Shown here: positions 36,569-48,446 of the stretch, piece by piece
How positions within the stretch are numbered: position 1 is the stretch's first letter
Layout: every line of letters begins with the position of its first letter
NCBI RefSeq assembly: GCF_905220415.1
Contig: NC_059537.1
Location: 6,331,622-6,395,621 of the forward strand
Direction of reading: 5' to 3'
Length of the DNA: 64,000 bases
DNA from: Colias croceus
Taxonomy: Eukaryota; Arthropoda; Insecta; Lepidoptera; Pieridae
Position numbers and translations under genes: made by a program
Notes under the pieces: generated by a model
The model's database searches: none
What the model saw: only the letters and a program-made list of their open reading frames with translations
Told to the model about the DNA's origin: nothing

Positions 36569-39500
36569 CTGAAATAAGAAATAAAACACTTTTCAATAAC
36601 TGACGTTTTTACTTTCTATCTAGTTTATAACGTTATCTGATAATTAATTCTAGAGTTCTGAAGAATCAGATAGTTCTTATATCTGCAGGATATATGCTGT
36701 GCTTAACAATTTAATACGTGAGGCTTATACAAAAAAAAAAAATCTTTTGTTAATTTATTTTAATATGTGGATATTTTAAACTACGAATCATTTCAGATTA
36801 CTCTTTTCATGCTTTAATAAACAATATTACCCAGTTACAAGAAACATAATATTGCTCGAACTTTTCAATGAAAACATTGTTTCTTTGCAAAATTGAAATA
36901 AAAAGCAAGTCAACATATTAATCACCAAAGAGATTAGGTAATTGTATGCTCATTATGATAGTGATAACTTTTTGCTGGTCATTAAGGGGGGTTAGGCGGT
37001 GAGCAAAAATTCAGCTATTCGGGCCTGAGGTAAGCGGTGAGGGGGTCCGCGTTTAGTATGGAATCAACGTGCTCGAAACTAAAAAACGTAAGCGCCATTC
37101 ACATTTTTATCAAAAAGTGAATGAAAATATTTAGTATTTTCTAAATCTAAAACAGTCACGAAATCGAGAAGGTAAATGCCTATATACTTGTGATTTTATA
37201 CGAATTATTATTGTAAAATACGGTTGTAATGAGCATTTATATGATATTTTAGAGGTAACTTCAGGATTTTGTTTTATCGAGCAAAATTTTTCCAATCGTG
37301 TTTTGGAAACAGTCATCCCATCACACATACGTTCTGTAATACATATTCGAAATTTCAGAGCTAAAAATCTTCAATATTTTCAATTATAGCTCATAGAAAA
37401 CAGTCCATGTTGCCGTGTTCACCTACTAAGGGCCCTTAAGTGTTATTATAATAACCATAGTATAACCGCGTAATAGGTGTTAATAGAAGTTGGTTTTTAT
37501 AATGCAAGCGGCACGAAGGGATCGGAAACATAAAAATTCCATCACGTACAAAATTTATCGCCATCCATAGCAGGACAATAGGGCGGCGTCGAAAGAGTGG
37601 CTAATGGTAATGGCATCATGGCTCAGCCGCTCACCATGACATGCAAATAAAGCTGTACCAGTGTTACGTGATACAGAGATTTTGGTAGTATTGTCGAAAA
37701 TATCGAAACTCTCTCTCTTATGTGTGATAGATTTCAATTTCTCCAGTTATTTTGCAATGAGTTAGTAAATTGTATGCTATCCTGTCATTGGTGGAGTTTT
37801 TAAATCTGGATGTTTTTTTAGCTCTAGCTGATTTAATTGCAATAAAGAAAATAAAAGATAATGAAAGAATAAATATTACAAGTTTCATATAAAAATATTA
37901 CCTAAAATCCAGAAATCCTTTTTTCAGAACTGCTTACAAAACTTAGATTGTTAACTAGATACTGACGATTTTGTATTAAAATGTTCAACGAATTATAATA
38001 CTTAGTACAACATACAATAATAGCTAGACAGTATATAAATAGAGTTTGTTAAACGAGGCAAACACATCTTGAAATAAATAAGTTTTCAGCCGACAGAAAG
38101 GTTTGCGTAGAATCCGAACAAAAAAGTATGGTTTGTGACGATCTCCGGTACTTATTTTTTATTTGCGCAAAAATAATTACTTACGGCACTTAGTTATTAT
38201 ATTCATTTGAATTCTGTTAAAGTGTCAGATACACTAACAAACAAAATAAAACATTTCGTATACCTACATTATGAATTTTAATACATTGCAAGTTGCGGTT
38301 CACATAATTATTAAAAATTTTATGTTATGGTATTTTAATTGGTCTGAAATAAATATTCTTGATGCTTTTTCAACTTAAATTATTTTTCTTAGATAACTTT
38401 TATTTACTTAATAGTAACAAAAAATATTTCACAAATATTAGTATAAAAACACGACCTTCCATTCACATTGATTTTCAAGTATTGCGAAAATCTATATTAC
38501 TTTTCAATCCCAATTCTGTTTAAATTGTATTTGGACAATATCAAACACAATACATTTTTTTTAAGATTTACAGGTTTGTAGTACTATCTATTATATTTCA
38601 TAATTTTAACCGTAATAAAATCTAACTTAGGTCCTAAAGTTAGATTATATTCCCGTGTTAGTTACCATAAATTATATTATCTATCCAGTTTTCTCATAAT
38701 ATGAAGATACTATACTTGAAATAATGGGAACAACATATTTCTCGAGTAAGGTTTAACCTCACATAAGTCATCGTTATTATAGCAAAATACCTACGTTTGA
38801 AATATGTTTAAACAATAAATATCACTGTAAATGCTAAGAGATCAGTATTTATTGCCTTATTAAAATATCGATTGTAAGAGGAAATACAAAAATCCTGAAA
38901 GGTAATTTGGATGGATAATTTACAAGATGCGTAGGTAAGTACATATTATATTTAAGATAATTATTATACATAATTCTGTTCTTGTGATTTGACTAACTTA
39001 AAATGCGGCATACCTACTTATCAGACTAGGTTTTTCTTATGGTATCTCGATTGTATGAACTTATTGATCATATTGATGGTTATCGTGTTTCGGGTTTTAC
39101 TTGTACTTTTTGTGATAGTTGTCTTTTAAATTAACAATACCCTATAATTTAATTAATTGAAATAATTATATTACTATACCTTCAAAAACTGTGCTACAGC
39201 GACCCGGTATTCAGCCTGTCCATGACCATGAATTACGTTGTTATTCGGTTTTGTAATAAAATAGCATTCAGACGACATGACGCTTTAAAATAAGTTATTT
39301 AGATATGAATGCAATCAATTTGGGCATAAAGAAAGGGTATCGTGAGCACTGTGCCGGTAATTTGTCGCTTGTACTGTTAAGCGAACAATTTATAAGCATG
39401 TGGGCGGGAGGAGAGCGCACGCGCATCGTAGGCGGACACAGCCATTGACGAGAAATGCCCTTCGCGAGTGCTTCCACCTACACCAAAATGTGGCTTTTAT

Positions 39501-42500
39501 TATCTCCTACAATCGTTTTTTAATAAAACTTTAACACTTTTACTTCAGCGTTGCCTTGAAAGTAAACACTGACAGCTCATGTATACAGTTTGTAAACAAT
39601 TGTTTTTATTGAAGGCAATATTACCGATATTGGGAAAGTTTTATTGCTCTAGCTTTTGTTGTTTCAGGAAATTTACGTGACTTCAGAATTCCTTCCGATT
39701 TTGTTGTGATAGATTTCACAACGTACACAAAGTAATGAGAATGTATCTCAATCGTTCATTCAACGGTATTTTAGTTTGAACAAAGTTTGCTCAGCGCGAA
39801 TCGTAGTAAGTTAATCAAATTCGTCAACATGGTAGACATTAATTGCGGCTAATAAAATAAATTCAATTGGCTCCAGCAATATTATCTTGAAATGTTTCCT
39901 GCCACAAAATTAGATCTTAACCAGATCGTGATTCAGGATAATTACGGATGCGTTAATAAGTAATTTATTCAATAAGTATTTCTTATTAATTTTATGGTTA
40001 ACAATTTGCTCTATCGTGATGCGGAGTTTTGCGTGTTCTTTATTGTCTTTATTTATAGCGATCATCTGCGGTGAAATGAAATTGTATAATGTTACTAGAG
40101 AAGTAGATCGGATCACGATACATTAGGCTCTTATGATTTGTTTCACGTGTTACGAGAATTCGTCGATTCAAGCAATTATTATTTTAGCAGTTCGTTACGC
40201 CTCTTGGCCGCGCTATAAACTAAGTTATTTCATTAATTAAATATGAAACTAATTAAACTTTTTAACGGAACACCATTCATTAATTATTATTATTTATCAT
40301 CTCAGGATTTTTGGTTTGTTAGTTTTGTTCATTTATCGGATTTGAGTTTACCACACTTCTTTGTGTTTAATAACTGACTTCCTTAATATTAATGTTATTG
40401 TTGTCGGGCAAAATTGATTATGTAACCTGTAAATAACTGAAATTAAGTCGTAAAAGGTACTTTTTTAATTGCTTTCTTTTGTGTTATGTTGATCATAAAA
40501 ACCCAACGACCGTAAAAAAGAGCAACAGAACAAAATTAGTATACATTCATTTAAAATATAATCTGCCACATCGACACATCTGGAGCTGATTACGATCTGG
40601 TAAGTGTTCGTTCAAACTTGGAGATATTGTAAACGTTTTATAACCTTAAAAATGTTCTCTGGTCACATGTAATATTTTGTTTCGTTTTAAAACATTAATA
40701 AATTTTAACCTTTGGAAAGTTGGTCTGTAATGATAATTTTTGCTGCCGATTTTTATGGCCGGTGCCATCGAATTTTTATATTTACTTTATTCGATCCTTC
40801 TTAGAATAAACGAAAAAAGCGTTTCTTTTTATTTCCAAAGAAGCACGTGATAAACAACAATCGATGTTGTTGACAATCTCCGACTAATCAGGCACGACAA
40901 ATTGGATTAGAGAAAGGAAAAGAAAAAGAGAAACAAATTGAACCTAATGAGGTGCCACAAATGAATACAGGATAAAAAAGTTTCTTCTTATAATACTTGC
41001 ATGTGTTGTTTTAAAACTAAAAATAGTCGAACGTTCATTTTTAATCTGATCCCATATCAGTCCAGAACGAGACAAGCCGTCCAGATTTCATTTATGACAT
41101 TTGCGTTTTGCTTTTAAATTTACTTTGCCTTAGAATATTGTTTCATTATAACCATTTATGTAGATATTTAGTAAGTCCAAATTGCAGTTGCGAGTTAGTA
41201 ACAACTAACAAGGACTAGATTGTGGCGATTAATCGTGGCTTAGATTGTAACATGGTCAGAAATTATCGACAGGTTGTTCAGTTACCTAAAAAGTGTTGCG
41301 TGATGACTTGATTGTAATAACAAGTTGTATTCAGTGAAAGCTGTTACTCAATCTACGTAATGAGTTCAGAAAGAGCGATCGTGGCCGGCGACAGGCGATT
41401 TACGCCGATGTTTCATTAGTAAAAATTAAAATTCCAATTAATACATATGTATCTCAAGTCCATGGAACCTGTTCGCTTCCGGAGTTACGCTAAACCCGTT
41501 TGCTTATAATTTGTTCTTTTTGAAACATTTTAAATACATTTTTACATCTCGTTCGCGGCATCTTATGTGCAGTAATTAAAGGCTCCGTAGCTAAATTAAT
41601 AACATTGAATTGATATGGTTTTTGATATCGTAAAAGTAATTAACATAAGATGTGGCCCTTCACTTTATTATTTGAAAGTTTTGCATATAAAGTAGTAGTT
41701 ACCCTTTTGTTTTCTAATCGCAAAGCAGATGCAAATAGTAAGAATTAATTAATTATTAGCCAAAGAATAATATTATGTGTGTAATCCTATTTCTCAGAAT
41801 ACTGAAGATAACATTGCTTTGAAATCTGCATTCAAATATATCCTGCGGAAAATGGAAACAATGTGGCTTAAAATAAATCCAATTGAAGTTTTAGGCGCTA
41901 TTGTTTCGCACGTAAGTATCTCTTTTTCATTACATTGTCCTGAAAATACGTTTATTTCCCAATTGGATTTCAAACAAAATTGTTTTCATCAGATCAAGCC
42001 ACGATAGGTTAATCACCTATTGTTCTCTAAGACAATTATTAAAAGGCGAAATATTACTGAATTAGAATTGTGTCTGCCCTTTGGCACGTGATTAAGGATC
42101 ATTACTTTACGTTAGTACCTTTCTCTTATATTGTGAGAGGTTGAAATATTCTCTACATTTATAAAGGAATAGTGTCGTCTTTGATTGATTATTTTGTTAA
42201 CAAACTTGAATGCTTGGAAGCATAGAATAATTTGACGAGAAAAGGTAGAAAATAGAGAGGTTTCCTTTTTAGAATTGGCAAATAGGCTGAGGGTTATTTG
42301 ACGAAAATTGATGACCGCTGGCTGGCTATTTTTTTGCTTTGAAATGAAGATTTCTTGCAAATTTCTGCTCGTTAATGTAAAAATGGTCTTGTGAATGCCT
42401 CAATATTGTTGCAACATTCTATTCACTGTTATATTTATATTGGTTCACAGTATTTTTTATAATTTTTAATTAAAAGTTAAGTACTCAAGTAGATGTCATA

Positions 42501-45057
42501 TCTGATAGCAAATAAAGAGGAGCTCAAGGGTCGTTTATATATACATGGATTACTCTTGCCTATATTGCACGAAGGGGAGGTGTCTCAGGTGTTTTGATCC
42601 CAAATAATAGCCCCTCGCCAAATATGTCTTTAATAAATTCAGCTCAAAATGGTCATGAACATAAGTGCTTTTCTGTTGCACGAACCAATATTCTTGAAGG
42701 CGACTTAGATTATAATCATTTTGTAGGATTGACAATCAAACACTGTTGAAATTAACTTGTTCTGCAAATAGTTATAAATACGTTTTAGTCATATGTAAGT
42801 AAATACTTCAAAATCATTTTTCGTTAGGTAGAGCAAAGCGAAGATAGGACGGTCCCGGTCGTAAAGGAATAAAGAGATTATTATTATTATATGTACTTTT
42901 ACGAGCAGCTAATTGTAAGATCTTTAAAACGAAGTTTTGAATAAACAAAATTTAAATATAAAGTGCCAAAAGGGACAGAGAGTAAATAACAGATAAATAC
43001 CTGAGTAAGGTAGACCTTTTTTTCTTGAAACCTATCTCAAAGATAAGCAGGATAATAAGAGAATTATAATACTTTCAAAGAAAAATATACACTTCAAATT
43101 ATATTATAAATACATATTTATTAATTTTTGTAATCAATAAATGTTGATCTTAAGCAATTAATTTATAACTTCTAGGAAAAATACGTAAGTAATTAATTTA
43201 CTGAACTTAATTTTGTAATGAAATTAATATTTCCTTAGTTATTGAAATAGAATTACTCAAATTTATAATGATTATAAAGATAAGAAGTATATTTTATAAA
43301 AAAAGTGAAGTTTTAAATTTTTAAATAATAAATTATATAAATATTGTTTGGTTTTAGCCGATAGAATCTAACTGTTACAAATTTAATGATAAACTCTTAT
43401 AAATGCTCTCCTTTTATTTAAATAAATACATCTCTCAATCGTAAATCTCTAAATAATTCAATCGGTATTAGGAAATCATTAATTGGTTTTGTTATTTTCA
43501 CATTGATACGATTATAAACTTCTATGAAAGACAATCACCCGTCTCTTGTTTGTTTAGTCTTTGAAGTAGGTACCTGCTCTTTGTTTTCTTGGGCGTGTAT
43601 TAAGATCAAGGCTTAGCATTCTAGAACCAGCGACCAGTAATATCAGTTAGCTAAATATAATTAATGTACTTCATATATTCGTAGATTAATCTTAATGAAT
43701 AAAGCAGACTTGTGACGCTCTAGTGGCATTCAGGTCGCATGTGTGAGCGCTGCTGACTATCTCGGGCAGGCTCAATGATCTCTATTTTGTATTGTAAAAA
43801 CTCTTCACAGATTAATACACATGCGTATTCATTCATACCATTAACGGTCACGCGACTATGATATTATTAATTGTGTAATACGTTCCCATATTCAATACAA
43901 GATGTGGAGTTGTTGACGTTTCATAACTTTGTGTTAAATAGATGGATATAACAACAAATGTTTTTCTTAGAACATTTGTATAAGTGGCTCGTGCAAGCCT
44001 GCCCGTACTGGACTCGATAAAAACTTTTTACTACTGAATCTAGTAGTTTTATAACGGGACGGTAAGAATCATCAAGTTTATGTAGACGTTTTTACATCAA
44101 TAAAAACAACGTTAAAGTACAGGTCGAGAAACGTTCAATAATATAATCACGGTCAGGCCGCGTTGAATCTAAAGTTTAATAGTTACAGTGAAATGGTTAA
44201 GGCCTCCTCTGATCACTGATGGCATTGATAGTTGACCAAGAAAATAACGCAGGTGCAAGAAAGCAATTTCTGTCAGCTATACACAAAGTGATATTTTGTT
44301 AAATTAACGTTTTTGCTGCGAAGATATCTAAAATAGAATACGTCCAACGTCCATGTTTTCTAAAAGAGTCGTGGACGTTTCAAAAGCGACCACTATTTTT
44401 CTTTTTTTGGTAACTCTTTAATGTTTCAGTTTGTGTGTAAAAATAAATACGTTTTTAACGCTTCAGCTATAAAAGCGGATGTGAGTTTTGAGACATTTGT
44501 CTCTATTTTTAAATGCATCTTGTCTTGCTCTTTAGCATACAAATTGAATTAGAAAATGTAAATGGTACTTTATATTTTTTTGTAACATTGCGGGAATGGG
44601 TTCTTCAAGGATAAACAACCGTTACTTTGTCTCGACTAGGAAATTATAATAATATCATGGTCTTTTCTATATAGGCTTTTTATAATCTTCAATTGCCTTA
44701 GAAGCAATTTAGTAAATAACTTATTTATTTTAATGGTTGTAAAGTTACTTTTTATTTCGACGAAAACCTTGCTTGTTAAATTAAATTGCAAAGAATAATT
44801 TTAATAACTAAATTATCAGTGCATGTATATTATAAAATTAAGTTTAAATTTACATTTAAATGATTATTATATACGTAGGTACTTAACTATGTGAAATATA
44901 TATTTTATATATTTTTAAATCACGAGTATCAGTATTATTCTTAGAATAATTTATTTGTATGCATTTATGTTATTCTTAGCTAATACAATATAATTATTTT
45001 GAGTTTACTTTTCTGACAATCAATCATAACAAAAAATAAAAACAATAATATACTCAC
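36569..45057. other. Large AT-rich intron space
   Basis: About 8.5 kb with no gene on the minus strand that I can support. The plus strand holds the orphan exon 41798-41911 and a possible end exon at 42828-42872. Small GC-richer patches occur at 36990-37060, 37500-37700 and 39350-39480. None has a protein or RNA I recognise. Confidence 0.5.
41798..41911 (+). other. Orphan coding-exon candidate, phase 0 to phase 0
   Basis: CCTATTTCTCAG acceptor, 114 bases (38 codons) with no stop, then GTAAGTATC donor. The product reads NTEDNIALKSAFKYILRKM then ETMWLKINPIEVLGAIVSH, a compact amphipathic-helix-like segment of good codon content. It joins in frame to the exon ending at 35965. Candidate 3' continuations are 42828-42872 (14 codons then TAA) or 55758-55862. 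The family is not recognised. Confidence 0.35.
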
Positions 45058-45400
45058 TATTTTAGCTTCTTATCAATGAAACAAAACAAATAAACAACAA
45101 TCCAGTAACTACCGTGCACGAGCAGTAAGACACAACACTATAAACAATACATTGTAGTCATGACGTCACTGGGAATCGGCACGCGTTATCACAAATAGCG
45201 TAGAGACGTGCAGATCGATCTCAATGCGGGAATGTTTTGATAAGGGCGGGTGCGGACGCAATGCTGACGATCGACTTTGGCTATCGACTACGGACCGGTA
45301 TAGCGAAGAGCGGCGACTTCGGTGCGCGCGGCGCGACTGACGGACGCACCAGCCCGGCTCTACTGCAGCACACCGTACAGCGATGAGCAGCCGCGCTACA
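45058..45400 (-). promoter_or_regulatory. GC-rich candidate promoter and first exon of PDZ gene
   Basis: The only long GC-rich island in this part of the window (about 45170-45400). On the minus strand it contains an arthropod initiator-like TCAGT (45336-45340) and, downstream, a full CRE palindrome. It ends at AAAATA followed by a consensus GTGAGTA donor at 45057. A leader exon of about 280 bases splicing to 36511-36568 and then to 29842 is consistent with all borders, but the link is inferred. Confidence 0.4.
45161..45168. promoter_or_regulatory. CRE palindrome TGACGTCA
   Basis: A perfect cAMP-response-element octamer inside the candidate first exon/promoter island. CREB/ATF-family factors bind this site; its position about 170 bases from the initiator-like motif makes it plausible but unproven as a functional element. 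Confidence 0.35.
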
Positions 45401-45419
45401 ACGAATTACAAACCATTAT

Positions 45420-48270
45420 TCAACAATGCGCCTACAGCGCTGTTTCAGCCTGAAGTTATGAGCGAATTTTGGCTTTCAGTTATGGTACAATCAAAAGCTA
45501 TCTCGGCGCTGGATTGTACTACGTTATCTTAAAAAGATACGTCGCATAGAGTCGACGGTGCATTCATTCATACTTTTCCATCAAAATGTTCCAGTTGGAG
45601 CCAAGTTGTGAATTCATATTATTGGATAGAAATTGTATAGAAAGTTAGTTTACGCGTCATACTAAAATAAATACCAACAATGAATGTTCGAGAAAATTAA
45701 CGTGCTAAGTAAAATTATTTAGTTTGCAATAATGTGAAGAAGAAAGTATAAAGTAAAAAGATCTTAATTATATACAGAGCAATTAACGAGAACAGCCATA
45801 ACTATTAAAACATTAGAAAGCGATAGAATAGATGCATAAAATTGGTTGATTGAATATTAAACGGCGTGAATAAAGATATTGTAGCCACTACATTAATTAA
45901 AAAAAAGATCAATTTTCCTTTTATCGTTCACGAAATAGACATTATTATTGAAGAATGTGGAACATATCTTGAAAATGTGATTTGAGAGTATGTCTACAGT
46001 TCCCTTAGTAGTTTTTTTTTACTCGACTGCCAAAAAAGGGTTTATTGCTTCTCTGTTTATAATTTCTGTATTACCTTGTTACTTACATATCTTCAAACGG
46101 GAAGGATTTGTACAGTTAATGTTCAATTCACCTTGACAACCCGACTTTCCTTAGGGAGGTGTTGATATCGTTATGGTTTACTAAAAAATGTACAAACATT
46201 TGATCAGGTAGAGTATTGGATACTTTATATACTTATATCATTAAGAATATAAAACATACAAAGATACATGAATCAGGTATTTTTCTCGTTTATTTATACA
46301 TAATATGTAGGAGCTTAAAAATACAACTAACTATAACTATATTATCTATTAATTCTAACTTTACTAGTATTTGGCACGAAAGAGAAAACTTTTCTCTTCA
46401 GACACAAATTATTAACTTGAAGAGAAAAATTTCGCTGGAATTAAGTTTAAAATTTGATAGACTTTAGCTAGATGTAATTAATACCTCAATATTACTTTAA
46501 AGTTTAACTTCTCATTGTAAGAGTTCGATTTTTATAGAAATCTGAATCGCACTGCACCAACTAATAGCTGTGATAAAAAAAAACTTCTGTTTTAAAACTT
46601 AGAATTTTATTTTACCAAAACGTTAGATAAAATAATGATTTCGTTGTGATTAATATGCAAGTAACGCTACAATTACTCTGTTATTACAAAGCAAGTTGTG
46701 AGCAACATCTGTTGCTAAACAAATTTAAATGTATACAATTTCATAAAAACAGCGTTGATTTATTATGTGATATGAGAAAACCAAGGCTTGCAATTTGCAT
46801 GGAATCATAATAGATGAACAATTAGCATTTGGATAGTAATACCTATTAACAGCTCTATGTGATATTTTCATAATTAATATTAGGTTATTTCCTAATTAGA
46901 ATAAAGAAATAAAATATGCACAATTTGAAAAAGTAAAGTACCTAAGCTTTATTTTCATTTATATTAATTTACCTACCAAAACTTGTTTTAAGATTTTTGT
47001 TATTTTTATTAATTGGATGCAGTTTTAATTCACATTATTGTTATAAGATATGTGATATGATAGTGTTTTTTTAAATAATATTTTAATTTTTTTTGTTACA
47101 GTTCAACATAATTCTGAAGACTAATAAAATAACCTTACCCACGTATTATTATACACTTAAAATTTTGGGTATACCTCAAGAAATAACACGTCTAACTAAT
47201 TAATTATTAAAAAAAATAAGATTAAGCTAGTAAAGCGGTCACGGGATCGTAATTTAAAAGAAATAAACACGTTTTCCATCATAATCACGTGTGAAGCATA
47301 CGTTATCGTCACTATTAACTCCACATTAGTGAGATTCTCCGTACATACATTTATAATATGGTTTATATTCGTTTTAACATCAATATGGTATAAATTAACA
47401 TCTCACTGTAACACTTACCTGCTTAGAAATTCTACGAAACATTGTGTCTATTGCTATAGTATATAACGTAAAAGTAATGTATGTGCACTCTATTCATTTC
47501 TAATGTTTATTGTAATATACAGTGGAGTATATAAAATGGGACATTCATGTAAATATAACTTCAATTAGTGTACAGACTCGACTATTTACATATTTAATAA
47601 ATATTAGTTAATTTTAAAATCATTTGCCCACGAACGAAGTAAAAAAGCGTTGCAATCTTGAATACATAAATTCATCAGAATACATAATTGAAATAGAAAT
47701 TTAAAATGATATTCCTCGTCTTAATATGTAAAATTAAAATGTATAATAATATGTAAATAATAAACAATAATGTGTGGGTAACATAATATTATTTTTTATT
47801 CCCGTACATCTGGGATTAAACGTTTATGTATTTTTTGCTATAAAAATATTTAATGAACAAAGGGATAACAATAAAAAATACTCATATACATAACAATATG
47901 GTAAATGCCAAGAAGCATATAAAAGATTAACGCATTACATATATAATTACAGTTCAATTGTAATAATATGTTACAGTAATTACTTAAATGGTAATAAGCA
48001 AGACGGAAGGTTCAATAAGGCAATACATACGTCATTACATATTGCGATTTTTTTATAATAAAATCATTCAATGCCCAAATATCGTCAATTTTTTACTTTA
48101 ACACATGCAATAATAAGAGCTTTTCGGAGCAATAGTTTTGAAGCTGATTTAAAAACAATTAATATAATTAACGTTGTAAATTTAGGAGACCGTACCGTGT
48201 CTATCTGTGTTGTACTGTGGTGTTGTATCATTATTACGAAAATGTGTAGATAACTAAGTATGCGTAACTT
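45420..48270. other. AT-rich intergenic DNA
   Basis: No convincing gene. Poly-T followed by ACTCGACTGCC near 46010-46040 may be a relic of the repeat at 20295-20606. A near-perfect 19-base hairpin AAGAGAAAACTTTTCTCTT lies around 46380. Other open frames are AT-rich and look random. Confidence 0.5.
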
Positions 48271-48271
48271 A

Positions 48272-48446
48272 GGCCGGTTGCAGAGCCTCACCGACCAACA
48301 GTGCGTACGTCAGTCACGCTTGTCATATGTATGGAAATACGCGTGCATATGGTCGGTCTAGCTATGAACGGTTTTATGAATTTCCATACATATGACAAGC
48401 GCGACTGACGTACGCACTGATGGTCGGTGAAGCTCTGCAACCAGCC
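48272..48446. mobile_element. Foldback MITE, copy 2
   Basis: A 175 bp element with ends GGCCGGTTGCAGAGCC and GCTCTGCAACCAGCC. Its two arms pair for roughly 65 bases, forming an almost complete hairpin around a 40-base centre. The right half matches the copy at 2365-2570 almost base for base (GTCGGTCTAGCTATGAACGG onward). Flanking trinucleotides are TTA and ATA, so the target duplication is decayed or the insertion was altered. Confidence 0.85.

Noticed and set aside
39350..39480. TATA-like box and GC-rich block on the minus strand
   Set aside because: Spacing from TATAAAT to the nearest initiator-like CAGT is too short and no exon follows.
46216..46467. 83-codon plus-strand ORF
   Set aside because: It is AT-rich with a hairpin and no family likeness, upstream signals or splice sites.
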